Of a stretch of 64,000 nt of DNA, positions 48,901-63,900 are shown one piece after another. A program made the translations under genes and the position numbers. How positions within the stretch are numbered: the first letter of the stretch is position 1; each line of letters starts with the position of its first letter. The notes beneath the pieces were generated by a model. It searched no databases. It saw nothing but the letters and a program-made list of their open reading frames with translations, and was not told the DNA's origin. Where the stretch lies: positions 62,001 to 126,000 of the forward strand of contig VZRS01009651.1 of assembly GCA_013398055.1 (NCBI GenBank), written 5' to 3'. Source of the DNA: Ifrita kowaldi. Its lineage: Eukaryota; Chordata; Aves; Passeriformes; Cinclosomatidae.

Positions 48901-51900
48901 GGAGAAGCTCTATGTAAGTACTCTTGCCCTGTGGGGTTGACAGGCCTGAGCTGCTGCTTTATTTTCTGTTAGTCACTTTTCCTTTTGTCTGTCCTGAAGA
49001 TGTTCATTGAATCCACTGTTGCTGTGTTTGAGCTTAGCACAGACTTCATGTGTCTTGAACTTCATGTTATCAGCCACTAATGGCACCATTGTACAGGTGG
49101 GAGGGGTGCCTTAGATGATACAGAAAGGCTGTGGTAGGGCAGTGGCAGTTTAAGTAATTTTGACCCCAAACTTGCTTTCTGCTTATTTTTTTACCTTGCT
49201 CTTCTGCTACTGGTATCATAACTCTGTGCAGTATTACCAAATGGCATTGCAGGTATGGTTGACAGATTCTCTGTGTGCCTATCCTCGAGAAGGCATTTTA
49301 ATGAAATGTTTTCTCCTTCCAGAGGCCACCCCCAGTTTTGGATGCTTTGGGACGAGTGATATCTGAATCACCACCTGACCAGTGGGAAGCACGGTATAGT
49401 CATGTTCAGATTGATCTCATCACTTCCTGTGCATCCAAATGAAATGGTTTTGATTTTTATTTAGAAGGATATATTACATGCAATTGTATTGACTTGCTAT
49501 TTTCATGTGTCCTTCTGGTAGATAATATTTGTGCCCCTCAAGCAAAGTGGGGGCAGGCAGAACTCCAACAAAAATATTGGATGCTGTCATCTCAATGTCC
49601 TGATAAAAACAGAGTCTTTCCCTCTCAGACTGTCTGATTGCTGTCTTAGCTTACTGTGTTCCCACCTCTATATGGGCCATTGATTGTTTCAAGAGCAGCA
49701 GTGCAAGCCTTAATGAACTGGCCAAATTCCAGTTTGGATAATTACTTTTTGTTTACTTCTATGTTCTGTACAGGTTTAATTGGAGATCATCTTGTTTGCT
49801 ATTTGTCTTGAGATAATCTATCCTTTAATGCCGACGTACCTTGTTGTAAAGCTGCTGCATTTCAGCAGTAGTTGAAGTGATCCTGATGTCTAAGTTGGCT
49901 CAAGTATCCCTAATGATTAATTGAGATAAAATCTATTATATGGCTGAGGGATCGTTGTCCTTGCATGGGAGATTGTGGCATGGGGTTATGTAATGAAATG
50001 CACAGAGGTTGGACACTGAGGCATTTTGTTTCCATAACGGTTCTTGCTCTCAGCTGCTGCGGATAGCAAATGTGATTGTGAGCTCTCAATTCTATGAGAA
50101 GTCAGTAAGCTCACAGGCTCACCTTCTTCACAGGTGTGGCATAGCACTGGCCCTTAACAAGCTCTCAGAGCATCTGGACAGTTCTCAGGTGAAGCCCCTC
50201 TTCCAGTTTTTTGTGCCGGATGCTCTGAACGATCGCAGTCCTGAGGTCAGGAAGTGCATGTTGGATGCAGCTCTTTCAACACTCAACACTCATGGCAAAG
50301 TAAGTCTGAACGTTTCTCTCTAGCAGTAGAAAAAAGATGTAATGGATATGTAGATACTGTGTTGGAGCCCATAGGGTTTGTTTTTTTTGTTTTTTTATAC
50401 AAATTGATTAGGGGTTGCTGTTGCTTGTAACAGCTGAAAACTTTCATTTAGGAATTTTTGTGTTCAGAGTTGTTCTTTTAGTGTCTAGTATTGACTAGGT
50501 GTGGTTCATCCCTGTCATTGCTATAAAAAAGTAATATCCCTGAATCAGCTGGAGTTAAAATGGTATAAAACTAGAGTAATAAAAGTAAAATCAGACCATA
50601 GATCTTTTAATCCTGCAAAGATGAGAATTCTTTTTCAGGCTTCATGCAAAGCAAAACAAAACATGAAACCTTGCTGATTGTTGGCTTAATTAAACTGAAA
50701 ACATTGAGGGAATTGAGGACCAACCTTCTCCCTGCCAGCCCTTCCCCAGCAGTGTCAGATGGGGAAGGTGTGCAGAATGTGAATTGCTCAGCTTCTGATT
50801 TCCTCATATGTGCCAGTCACCTCTGGACAGATGTCTGTATTCCTTAGTTTAGCCCAAGACAATTGGGGTATTTTCATATTATTCATTCTTTCCTTCTGAT
50901 TCTTAGAAAAACAGTGTGAAGTTTGTTTGATGTTTCTGCTCTCCCTTTGCAAATGGGGCAAGCAGAGGAACGTGCACTGATGTTCAAGTCTGGAAGCTTG
51001 GGTTGCTTCTGGCAGAACATCATGCTGGCAGGCTTGGGGATTCTAATTTTGTAGAGCTAATTTCTCTCTAGGGAATATTTGTTGCCTGTCAGGATGGTAC
51101 AAGGTCTTATGTGATGTGACACATGAAATGAACTGTAAATACAGTGTGATTGTTCAGTTGTTGGCTCAGAGAAGAACAAACAAGTCCACTGAGCATAGCA
51201 AATCTCATTCTGAGTGGACTCTAGTGGCAAGTTCTGTGGTTTTGTTTTTCAGGACAATGTTAACTCTCTCTTGCCAGTGTTTGAAGAATTCCTGAAAAAT
51301 GCTCCTAATGATGCCAGTTATGATGCTGTCAGGCAAAGCGTGGTCATTCTGATGGGGTCACTAGCAAAACATCTGGACAAGAGTGACCCTAAAGTGAAAC
51401 CAATTGTTGGCAAACTGATAGCAGCCTTGTCCACCCCATCTCAGCAGGTAGGTGCCTTTGGGAGGAGTTGTCAGGTTCCATACAGAGGCAGGTTAACACC
51501 AGGATACTGTTAGGAATGGCAGAGAGATGAAAAATGGTGACAGAAAGGTTTCATTTGGGGTGCATTCTAGGGGGAATTTGTGTTAGTAATGACTACTTTG
51601 TGATCTGGTGGATTGTTTTACAGGTTCAAGAGTCAGTGGCAAGCTGTTTACCACCTCTAGTGCCTGCAATTAAGGAGGATGCGGGAGGAATGATCCAGAA
51701 GCTGATGCAGCTGCTGTTGGAGTCTGATAAGTACGCTGAGCGCAAAGGTGCAGCCTATGGGCTGGCTGGCCTGGTGAAAGGCCTGGGCATCCTCTCTCTC
51801 AAGCAGCAGGAGATGATGACCACACTGACTGATGCTATCCAGGACAAGAAGAACTTCCGCCGGCGGGAGGGTAAGGGACAGGAGCTTTTCCCTCCAGATA

Positions 51901-54900
51901 CTTAGCATTTCTCTTGTACCTACTACCATTGTCGTCTGGTGAAGTTCCTGCACCCCTGTGTTTGGTTTAGCTACATTTATTTTACTAAAGTTTGGCAAGA
52001 AAGAAATGGGAAGTGCCTCTTTTGAGGCCATTGGTTGTGTATAGTGTCCCAAAATTACTCAGTTCACATTCTGGTGGAAGAAGGATTTCTAGTCCTAGAC
52101 CATATGGATGTGCCCCTCTCTCCTGTTTCCGAAGGTAGGTGTTGCTGGGGGAGAGCTCCTTCTCTGAGGTCACAAATCCCCACTACAGCACAAACCACAA
52201 GGGCAAGAAAGCAAGAGACTTTCAGCTGTGAGATTTGAGTGCTTTTGGAACATTTATACAGATATTTGGCAAATTGTATCTTCTTTTCCCATCGTCCTTA
52301 AATGAAGTTGTATTTTCCTCTGACCATCCTTTTTGGGTTTGTAGGGGCTCTGTTTGCCTTCGAGATGCTCTGCAGCATGCTCGGGAAGCTCTTTGAGCCC
52401 TATGTGGTTCATGTGCTGCCTCACCTGCTGCTTTGTTTTGGAGATGGGAACCAGTACGTGCGAGAGGTAAGGTGCCTTAAATTTCTGCTATCACAGAGTG
52501 TTAAAAAACCCAAATGGAATGGCCATGGATGTGAATCCTGTTTGTAATGAGGCAAATTGAGAAGGTGACCTATCCCTTGAGAAACCACTAATAACAATTT
52601 GATCTTCTTAGTAACTGAAAGCATCTGATTTCATTGGCCATTAATTGGGAGCTACTTAGCCAGCTGCATCGTTGTACTGAGACACTATTTACATGAAGGC
52701 TTTCTTCCCAGAGAGTCTCAGAGGAAGGAAAACAGTGTTGTGTTACAGTTTGTAAGTGTTCTCTTCTCCTTGGAGGCTGCAGATGACTGTGCCAAAGCTG
52801 TAATGAGCAATCTGAGTACTCATGGAGTGAAGCTGGTTTTGCCATCACTTCTTGCGGCACTAGAAGAGGAATCATGGAGAACTAAAGCTGGTATGGACCA
52901 ATATGTGCCTGACATGATTGAGAGTAACCCACAGTTCCCTTTGCTGTCATCCCCCTTGTGTATTCCTTCATCCCTACAGATGGCCATGATGGTTTATTTT
53001 CTTGTAAGGGACTGTGGATTTTTCACAGCTTTTTACAGCTGAGTTCCCTGATGCATTTGAGTCACCTTTTTCCCCCTGGCATATTCAAGGGACAGTTTGT
53101 ATCCCATCTCTGTAGTAGCACTTCAGAACATGGAATTTTGTTAATACATTCCTTTTCCCTCATACAAAAGAAAAGTACTATTTGGTGTGTTTAGGTGCCA
53201 TAGAGTAACTTAATGCATTTCAGCCCTTCTTTGTGTTCTCTTGACTGGTAGATTTGAGTTTGAAGTAAGTGTGATCATCATCTCATGTCAATTCTTAATA
53301 CTGTGATTTGTCTTTTCTTTTGTCTTCTTTTTCTTGGTGTACTTTGTTCACAGGGTCAGTGGAACTGCTGGGGGCTATGGCATACTGTGCTCCCAAACAA
53401 CTCTCTTCCTGTTTACCCAACATCGTGCCCAAACTCACTGAAGTGCTGACAGATTCCCATGTGAAGGTGCAGAATGCAGGGCAGCAGGCTCTCAGGCAGA
53501 TTGGGTCTGTCATCAGGAATCCAGAGATCCTGGGTAAGACCTGTCTGTGCATCTCTAATGTTCTGATGTGACTGTGGCCTATAATAGCAAGGTTTAGGCT
53601 CACAGTATTTAGAATTAAATGCAAATTTGTATAGAAATGAAACTAATCCTACAAAAGTATAACATGAAAGCTTAACAGCAGCTGTCTGCTTCCAGGCTTT
53701 TTAAACGTTCCTGTCCATTTTTTCAGCTGATGTTAATAAGAGTTTCCCCTGTCCTTATGCTGTTTGTTGCTTGAGAAGGACCTCAGACATCTCATGAGAG
53801 CACACCAGCTCATCCTGACACGTTTTTGGTTTATGTACAAATAAAGTCTTTTCTCTCCTTTTTAAAAATATTCAGCAATTGCTCCAGTTCTGTTGGATGC
53901 TCTCACTGACCCCTCCAGGAAGACTCAGAAATGTTTGCAGACTCTACTGGATACCAAATTTGTCCATTTCATTGATGCTCCATCCTTGGCACTGATCATG
54001 CCAATTGTTCAGAGAGCTTTTCAGGATCGTTCCACAGACACCAGGAAAATGGCTGCCCAGATAATTGGGAACATGTACTCCCTGACCGACCAGAAGGTAC
54101 GGTGCTAAAAATGCTCTCTAACTGTATTCTAATAGATTACTCTGACAAGCACTAGAGAGAATTTATTTGGCTTGGAGATTTTGCTGTTAAGGTAGAAAAT
54201 ATTAGCATCTATGCAGCTTCTTAATTAAATGTATGTAAATGAACAGATGACGATAAAGATAGTGACAGTTCTCAGGTCCTTAAGACTGTCAGCTTTGTGC
54301 TTTGGTCATCTAGTTATTACCAGTTTATCCCTGCAAAAAGGTCTTGTTTGTTAAGGCATTTTTTATATGGTAAAATTTACAAGTAAGTGAAACACAGATC
54401 AGCTGCTAACAAATGGATCCAGGGTTTGTTTGAAAAGTATTTGTAGGACCTGACTGTAGGCTAAAGATCTGTGTTTAATATTTGTACTGATAATATCTAC
54501 ATTTAAACCTTGTGTAAATGTTACGAGTGTTGGGTTTTCCTTAGATACAAACTGCTGGGTTGTGAGTGAGCATTAAAAAGGTTCTGAGTGATCTGCACTT
54601 CTTGGACTTGCAGAATAATTCACTATGCTTGTCTGCAGTATTGTGAGACCAACTAATTAAACTCTGAGGATGTTAGGGATGTTTGCTTATAATAAGGGGT
54701 GAATGTCCTTTACATGAAGGTGACTATGTTTTCTCTCATTTTGAATCTGGTTCTGACTTTTCGGGCTCTTTGTTTAGGATCTGGCTCCGTACCTACCCAG
54801 TGTGACCCCTGGACTGAAGGCCTCCCTGTTGGATCCTGTACCTGAAGTAAGTCTTTTGTACAATCACAGTTTGTCTTTCAGTGCATTAGGTTAAACATTG

Positions 54901-57900
54901 TCCTAATCAGTCTGGCACATCTTTGACTGGACATTTTGCAGATCTCTGTTTCTCTTGTCTGTTAGGTGCGCACAGTGTCTGCGAAGGCCCTGGGGGCCAT
55001 GGTGAAAGGAATGGGAGAGTCCTGCTTTGAGGATTTGTTGCCGTGGCTGATGGAGACACTGACATATGAGCAGAGCTCAGTGGATCGCTCTGGTGCTGCT
55101 CAAGGTGGGGACAGCTGTGCGTGAGCACTGAGCTCAGGTTTTCTCATATTAAATCACATTACCTGCTTGTTTCTTGTGTGTGTCAGCTCCATTCCCTGCT
55201 TTTTTTCCCCAGGTCTGGCTGAAGTTATGGCTGGTTTGGGGGTAGAAAAGCTGGAGAAACTTATGCCAGAGATCGTAGCGACTGCCAGTAAAGTGGATAT
55301 TGCTCCACATGTACGAGATGGTTATATCATGATGTTCAACTACCTGCCAATTACCTTTGGAGACAAGTTCACTCCCTATGTTGGTCCCATCATTCCTTGT
55401 ATCCTTAAGGTATATAGCAAAACTGAAGAATTGTATTTATTAGAAAATAAAAAGAAGCCTCCAGAGTATTTTAAGTATCATTTTCAGTAATTGTGGGATG
55501 TGCAGAGACTTGTCCAGCATGGCTGGACTATTAGAAAAAAAGGGAATTTAAATTATAAATTATTTCTTCTAAGTTATTGGCTTGCTGTCTTTTATTTGTG
55601 GTCACTAGTTATTTCTCAAAGTCATCTTTGTGTATTAACAACTCTGTAGTTCATTTGCTTTTCATGGTGGAGAGAGAAAACATTGTTTTGTTTTCCTCCT
55701 GTTGCTTTTGTGTACTGTGCTGAAAGGCCCAGTTTTCAGAGCTCCTTTTGTGCCTCTGTGCAGGCCCTGGCAGACGAGAATGAGTTTGTGCGGGACACGG
55801 CGCTGCGCGCAGGGCAGCGAATCATCAGCATGTACGCAGAGACAGCCATCGCTCTGCTCCTGCCACAGCTCGAGGATGGGCTCTTTGATGACTTGTGGAG
55901 GATAAGGTAGGCAAAACCAGCTTAGCCACAAATGTTTCCCTTCCATGCTTGAAAAAGTGGTGCGATTCAGGCTCCGTGTTGCTCCTCAAAAAAATGCAGA
56001 CACCTCCTGTGAAGCAAAAACAAGTGTTGCTTTTTGCTTGTTGATTTGAATATGATGCATTACAGCACTTGAGTCTGCAAAGCCCTGCCAGGCTGGGTCA
56101 GGTTTCCTGCTACATGCAGAGCATTCATGCTGGATTATTAATTCTGGCGCTGACTCTGAAATGCACTTCCAAGGCAGTTGATGTGGCAATATTTAGTCCT
56201 TGTGTATTGTTTTTCATTTTGCCAAATGCTGAGCAAGTTATTGTTCTCCTGTGTATGAAAATGTGCAGTGGAGCACTCACAGCTGATAGCAGTTGCTCAA
56301 AAATTAGCTGTACTAAATGATTTGTGCCAGCTGAATGCTGCTTAGTATTCTTACCCCAGGTGAATGTCGTTTGGGTTAGACAGATGCAGGCACTGTCTTG
56401 TTCCTTTTTAGAGTCAAGGCTGTTCTCGGATTCATTGCTTTGGTTTGAAAATTCTCTCAGCTGTTCCAGTTTGGAATTCACTCCTTCCCTTTCTGTTTAG
56501 CATGCTCCTTTCAGCCATGTAGACAGATGATGTTACACATCAGTCCGTGCAGCATTTCAGTGCAGGCCTAGCTGTGCCTCACATTTGGCTCCGGTCTGTA
56601 GCTGATGTCCTGTTAGAATTGGACAGGTACCACCTGAGTGCCCTGATCGTAACACTTGATTTGCTCCTGTTGCCAGGTTTAGCTCAGTTCAGCTCCTTGG
56701 AGATCTTCTATTCCATATCTCAGGAGTCACTGGAAAAATGACCACAGAAACTGCCTCAGAGGATGACAACTTTGGAACAGCCCAGTCAAACAAGGTAAAG
56801 CTGTTCTTGCCTGTTGTGCCTTTTTTTTTTTTTTTTTTTTAATTCTCCCATTTTAAATCAGTATGGACAGCCTGCTGGGAAGACATCTGGAATAATCATG
56901 TATTCTATTATTTTTATAGATTTCAGGGGCAAATAATACAATTTTGTGCTATTTCTTTCCAGGCTATCATTAATGCTCTGGGAGTGGAGAGGAGGAACAG
57001 GGTGCTGGCGGGGCTGTACATGGGCCGCTCGGACACGCAGCTGGTGGTGCGCCAGGCCTCCTTACACGTCTGGAAAATCGTTGTCTCAAACACTCCTCGC
57101 ACGCTGCGGGAAATCCTGCCAACACTCTTTGGCCTTCTGCTGAAATTCCTGGCCAGTACTTGTGCAGATAAGCGAACGGTGAGGAATTAAGTCATGCCGT
57201 CCTGATCCTGTGGGTGACTGTAGAAAATAACTCTTGAGGAACACAGGATAATTCTTCTCTATAAGTCATGCCAAAGCTGTCATCAATTTAACTGTTCTGA
57301 GCATGAGCATGTCTGAATTCTCTGTTTGTTGAAGGAAAGTGTGATTGTGATGACAGTAAAACTATTTTTCGATGGTTATTTGTAATACTGTTTCCATTCC
57401 TACTGCTCTGTCTGCACTATGAACAGTAGCTTATGGCCAAAAGTGAACATTTGCTCACAGTTCGCCTTCTAAAGTTTTATTAAAAAGGAAAATAGTTTAT
57501 GAATACATTTTTGGGGACAGGTTGCAGCACGGACATTAGGAGATCTTGTCCGAAAGTTAGGAGAGAAGATCCTTCCTGAAATCATTCCTATCCTGGAAGA
57601 TGGACTGAGATCAGACAAGAGTGATGAGAGGCAAGGAGTCTGCATCGGTTTGAGCGAGATCATGAAATCAACCAGCAGAGATGCGGTGAGTTACATGTGC
57701 CAGGTGAAATTCCCGTTTTCCCAGGTACTAATGTTACGGTGCAGGTATTGCACTTGAGACAGAAAAACACATTCTGTGGACTGAAGTCAGAGCTTGTAAC
57801 TAACACTGAGTTGCTGCTCAGGCAAATTCTATGAATTTGTATCAGTCAGAGCACCACAACTATTTGTGCTGATTTATCCTGCTTTTCTTCCAATATTATT

Positions 57901-60900
57901 TCAAGCAAACTGCAGTTTAGTTTCAGTTGTGCAAATTCTGCATTCTTAGCTACTTTACTGAGATACGCATGTCTGTTGTGCTTTAGATGTTCTGTAATTT
58001 TACCTCTTCATCTTCAGGTACTGCTTTTCTCCGAGTCCCTGGTTCCTACAGTAAGAAAAGCACTGTGTGACCCTCTGGAAGAAGTTAGAGAGGCTGCAGC
58101 CAAAACATTTGAACAGCTGCACTCAACAATTGGCCATCAGGCTCTTGAAGACATCCTGCCCTTCTTGCTGAAGCAGCTGGTGAGCATTGCTCAGCGTTAG
58201 TCAACAATCTGATTAATGATGTGGGACAAGTTTTGAATAATTAACTTAAAGGAGAAGGAGGATTGTAGTGGCAGACCTTCAGGGAATGGCGGCAATATTT
58301 TGTCTCCTCCTGGAGTCATCCTAGCCAGTGGTAGGGATCTTGTGGCTAAAGCCTAGGCCTAAGGATTACTATACCTAGCTCTGCTATGGAATTGCCATTT
58401 TCACCTGCTGAAGTTGCTTGGCCACCATGCCTGAAATGGAAAATCTTTCTGATGTGACAAGAGCTTGATTTGGGTTTTGCAACGTATTATGAGAATATGA
58501 GAACATTTTTGAATAGAAGGACTTCGTGGTTTTTTTTTATGGTCACATGGAAAATTGTCCCTTGAAACAGGGCTTAGCTTGGTGTGTCACAGATCATTTC
58601 TCAGTTTGTCTCTTTCTCTTTCCCTGTAGGATAATGAAGAGACAGCTGACTTTGCTGTGGATGGTCTTAAACAAGTTATGGCTGTCAAGAGCCGTGTGGT
58701 GCTGCCTTATTTGGTGCCAAAGGTACAATGGGAAACAAATTTTAAACTTTATATCTGTGCTGTTTCCTCTGCTTGCTTCCAGTTGTCTTTGGACCAGTAT
58801 GGCAAAAGGGAGAGCATAGTTTGAAATCTTCTTCTGATTTTGTGCTCAAAACATTGTCATTGGGTTGTGATGCGTAAATATTTCATGTTGTAGACAAAGT
58901 GAGACTCCTGGAAAATCTTTCTGCTTGTTTCAATTTTTTGCTGTTATTTTTTATTTTTGTAGCTGACTACCCCCCCAGTGAACACTCGGGTGCTGGCTTT
59001 CCTCTCCTCAGTGGCAGGGGACGCTCTGACCCGGCACTTGAGTGTCATCCTGCCTGCTATGATGTCTGCACTCAAAGAGAAGCTGGGCACCAGTGAAGAG
59101 CAATTGGCAAGTAGCACAGCTCAGCTCTTTGTTGTGACAGGTTGCCTGAAGATAGTGCACCAGGTTTACTTCCCAGCCTAAGATCTGTGTTCTCTAGATT
59201 CACAGATTGCATGTTTAATTCAGTCCATTAGCTTCTCCAGGATGAGTCTTTTTGCCTGGTGGCATATTGTGAGTCAAAAAACCATATGCTTTCCAAACCT
59301 ATTTGTATCCATTTAAAAGTCTCCTTGGCCTGCTACAAGATACAATTCTCAGTTTACTCATTCCTGGAGAACTGCCAGAGAGTCTAGTTAACTTTGTATT
59401 TATTCTTGGTGTAGAAGACTGAGAGATTAAAGGGCTGCAGAGAGGAAATCTCCTATTTTGCATGCTGCACTTCTGTACTGCTTTCCAAAACATCTGGTGT
59501 TTGGACTCCAGAGAACATCCTGGAGTTGTGACTGTGGACAGACATTTTCATAATCAGTTGGTGAATTAGGAATGAGTGACAGAGTCCTGTTTTCTGTCTG
59601 CTGTGGATGCCCATTAGATCGGCTCCTAGCCCCAAGTCTGCCTGGAGATCTCTAATGTATCCACAGATGTGCTTGTAATTAGTGTTGTGACGCACAACAT
59701 TAAACTACCTAAATCAGAAGGATGTTATCTGACATGACTCACAGTCTCTCATGGGTGAGTAAGATGGGGGAGACTGAGCTAATCTAATTTTTGTAACTTA
59801 GCCCTTCTGCAGGTGCTGCAGCAATCAGTTCAGCAGAGCTTGGTCACTTGTTAAATTTTAAGAATTGGTCATACCTGTGTCTGCACCAGGACTGAGTCAA
59901 GCCTTTAATGGTGATGTGACCAGCTCTTTAATGAGAAACAATTAGCAAGTGGGATGTGTTGTAGTATTTATCTAGAGACAATGCTGGGGATAACATGGAG
60001 AAGCGTGGGGCTAAATTTGGCTTTCTTCTGTTTGAGAGCTAATGTAAAGTTAATTTGGGCTCTTCAGGAGATGGCAAACTGCCAGTCTGTGATCCTGTCT
60101 GTGGAAGATGATGTTGGACAAAGAATTATAACTGAAGATTTGCTAGAAGCTACCCGCAGCCCTGAGCTGGGCATGAGACAGGCAGCAGCTGTCATGCTGA
60201 ATATCTACTGCTCCAAGACAAAAGCAGACTACACTGGTCATCTCAGGAGCTTGGTTTCAGGCTTGATTCGCCTGTTTAACGACACCAACCTTGTAGTTCT
60301 GAATGAAAGCTGGGATGCACTTAATTCCATCACCAAGGTGAGAGGCAGCTTAAAAAGGTTACGGGGTAATGCCTGGCCTGAGAAGACTTCACAAAAGATA
60401 TCTGGATGTCATGTTACCTGATCTTTGTTTTACCCCTCTCTCCTGCAGAAATTAGATGCTGGGAACCAGCTTGCTCTCATTGAGGACCTGCACAGGGACA
60501 TCCGGACTGTAGGGAATGAGGCTAAGGGCGAGCATGTGCCAGGATTCTGTATTCCTAAGAAGGTAAAGGATCAGAATGAGTGTGAATTCATCACAGCCAC
60601 AATACTCCACCTTTGGGGAGAGCTGATTGATATTACAGCTATTAGAAGCAGTGACTATTTAGGCATTCCAAACCTGTATATTGGAGGACTTTTTGTAAGC
60701 TAGAGCTCTTGAGTAACCCTACAGAAGACCCCTCTTGCAATGAGGTGTCTGACAATTCTATTATGCTTGTAAGTTATGGTTGCTGCCTGCTTTTTGTGGG
60801 GGAGTAACATTGGACTTCTGTGCCAAGTATCTCTGGTTTAAAAATTCCCTAAGCCACCACCACTTTTTTCATAGCAACTGGCTTAGTAAGGTGAAGAGTC

Positions 60901-63900
60901 ATGAAATCAAACCAAATAAAAGTAGCTCTGTCAATGTGGAATCAGGCAGCTGAAGGCCAACAGGAAATTAAGAGAAACTCTCCAAGTTTGTTCATCTGGT
61001 GTATAATAGGAGCAAAAATAAGATACTTATTTCTTGCATCTTAGCTTCTAAGCTTTCTTACCTGATTTTTGTGATAGGGAGTGACTTCCATACTTGTGGT
61101 GCTGCGAGAAGGTGTTTTAACTGGTAATCCAGAACAGAAGGAGGAGGCAGCAAAGGCCTTAGGGCTGGTTATTAAGCTGACTTCTGCTGAAGCTCTCAAA
61201 CCATCTGTGGTGAGCATCACTGGGCCCCTCATTCGAATCTTGGGAGATCGGTTCAGCTGGAATGTCAAGGTGGCTCTGCTTGAAACTTTAAGCCTTCTTT
61301 TAGCTAAGGTAAGATTCAAAGTGTTGGACTGTGGTTTGTGAACATTTTCCATGGCAACCTTCAGAAATATCTGTTGCTGTTCATGTAAATACAGCTGGGA
61401 TGCCTGCTGCTGTGGATTTGATATTTTGGAATAGCACTATAACTGGATTGCATTCTTCCAGCAGCTTCTGGCCTACAAAAAAGCCCCCAGTGCTGAACCA
61501 CTGGGCTTCTTAGAAATATTGATAAATGCTGATCCCGCTTTGAAGTGATTAAAGCCCGCCATGTAATTAATCCCTCCTGTATCCACCATTTTTATGTATT
61601 GTTAAGTGCAAAGATCTTACGTATCTTTGAACAGAGCTGAGTTTTTATTCAGGGCTCTGTGTACAAAAGGCTGTTCATGATAGTGTAAAATTTCTCAGTG
61701 CTACCCTTGTATTTCAGTATGAAGAAAAGGTGATCAGATTGGAAAACATCAAAGGTTTTGTGGTAAATTGTTGTTTCATTTTTTTCCTATTTTAGTAGCG
61801 TGTTAGATCTAAGAAGGGCTCTCTAATAACAAACTGCTGTAGAAGAGGTCATGCTGTTTTCAGGCGTTGATCTCTAGCTGCTCTTTAATACCTGATACCC
61901 ACCACTTTCCCTTCCATCTCTGGAATAGGTTGAGATTGCCCTGAAACCATTTTTGCCCCAGTTGCAAACAACCTTCACCAAAGCTCTGCAAGACTCAAAC
62001 CGTGCTGTTCGCCTTAAAGCTGCCGATGCTCTTGGGAAACTCATTGTCATCCACGTCAAAGTGGATCCTCTCTTCATGGAACTCCTGAATGGAATTCGTT
62101 CCAGCGATGACTCTGCCATCAGGTAAGCTGCAGCTGACAGCTCAGACCTTCCTGCTTACTAAGGATGAAAGAAAGAGCTGGGATGAATGAACAAAACCCA
62201 CAATTAGAGTAAGATGTATGTATTAATGAAAGCAGTGGACTGTAAACCAAGAATAGGGATGATGGGGCCGTGAGAGTATTTAGGAGAAACAGTGCTTGGA
62301 GTCTGCCCAGTTCTCCTCTCCTTCACATCCCCAAGCAGCCCACTTTCAGATAAAAGACAGTATTGACTGTTAGTCTGACCTGAAGTAAAACAGCTGTTCT
62401 TGTATCCTAAGGGCACAGATCCCTAAGATACGAACTTCCTGACTTGAGAGTTTTTTTTAATCTTCGAATGATCAGAAAATATCTGTGTTATAACAGACAG
62501 AAACATCGAAGTACCATTTAGGATGGAGTTTCCAGCAGTGCAGAGAGGGGATCACTCTCCCAAACTGTAAGGCATATCAGTGTAATTGCTGTGCAAGGAT
62601 CTACAGGTATCCAGAGCAAAATTTCTCTTGGAGGGTGGGGGAGAGGCAGTATCTGACTGTGCATTGTGATCACTTCCAGGGACACGATGCTGCAAGCACT
62701 GCGGTTTGTCACACGAGGAGCTGGTGCAAAAGTAGATGCTGCAATTAGGAAGAATATCAGCGTGGTGCTGCTGGGGATGCTGGGACACGATGAGGTACTG
62801 CTTCAGCCAGCTGCAAAGAACCCCTGCTGTAGACAGTCTTGTTCTTACATTTAAAATCTGAACTTTCTAGCAGAATTACTATCTAAAATAACTTCTGGGA
62901 AAATTACTAATGATGTAGTCACAGTGAAGAATTGGAGATTCCTGGCCAGTCCCTGGTAACTCTGAAAAGCCTCCAGTTTAATGTTTCCTTGGCAACTGCA
63001 TATGTAGGTTTGACCTGCAGCTCCTCACTAACAGGTTTGAGGTAGCTCTGTAGTCAGGATTTGCTTTTTATCTTGGAGAAAACCTGCAGTACCTTGGCTG
63101 TATGGACGGATGTGTTTGTAGCCTCTCAGCTGAGATTTCATTCAGTGTGAGGAATTTTTCAGATAATGGCAGATTTTTGTCCAACAAGAGAAGCCCTCCA
63201 AGTTTAATATAGGGTCTTCTGTATGTGGCAGATAGCAACAGTAACATGACTGAGATTAAAGTAATCATCTAATAATTTGTTTTTTATGTCAGTCTCTGCA
63301 ACAGACATGCAACCGTTGAAATGCTAGAAATAGAAGAATTGAAACGTTCCCACTGGGTTGTAAATTTTGGGGAGGAGTGGGTAGTAATGGGATGGTCACA
63401 TAAGGAAGCCAAAATAGCAAAAGCCTGGAAGTGTTAAATGAAAAGTAGTAAGTGTTTATCACAGAGATCAGCTCATCCAGAAATGACTAGAAATAACACT
63501 TACAGTGAGTGATTCTAAACTAAGCTCTTCCAAACTCATCTTTTAAAACATTGACTTTCATCTTTATGACTTTTCCATTTAACAAATCAGAACTTAGATA
63601 AGATCTGTAATTCTTCAGTCTGCTGGTTTTTTTGACCTTAGATTTGGCTTTAATTTCCATTATGTACAAGAAACTACGTGAACTGACAGAAATCCACAGG
63701 GAGTCGGAGTGAAATACTACCATTTATTTTCTCCTCCTCTTTATTTCCTGTCATCTTCTGACACTTGTTTTTCTTGCTGCCTGTCTCTGGAGTGTGTTGA
63801 GCTCAAGCCATGTTCTCTGTTCTCCCATCCCCTGTCAGGATGCCACCCGCATGGCCTCGGCTGGCTGTCTGGCAGAGCTGTGCGCCTTTCTGTCCGACGA

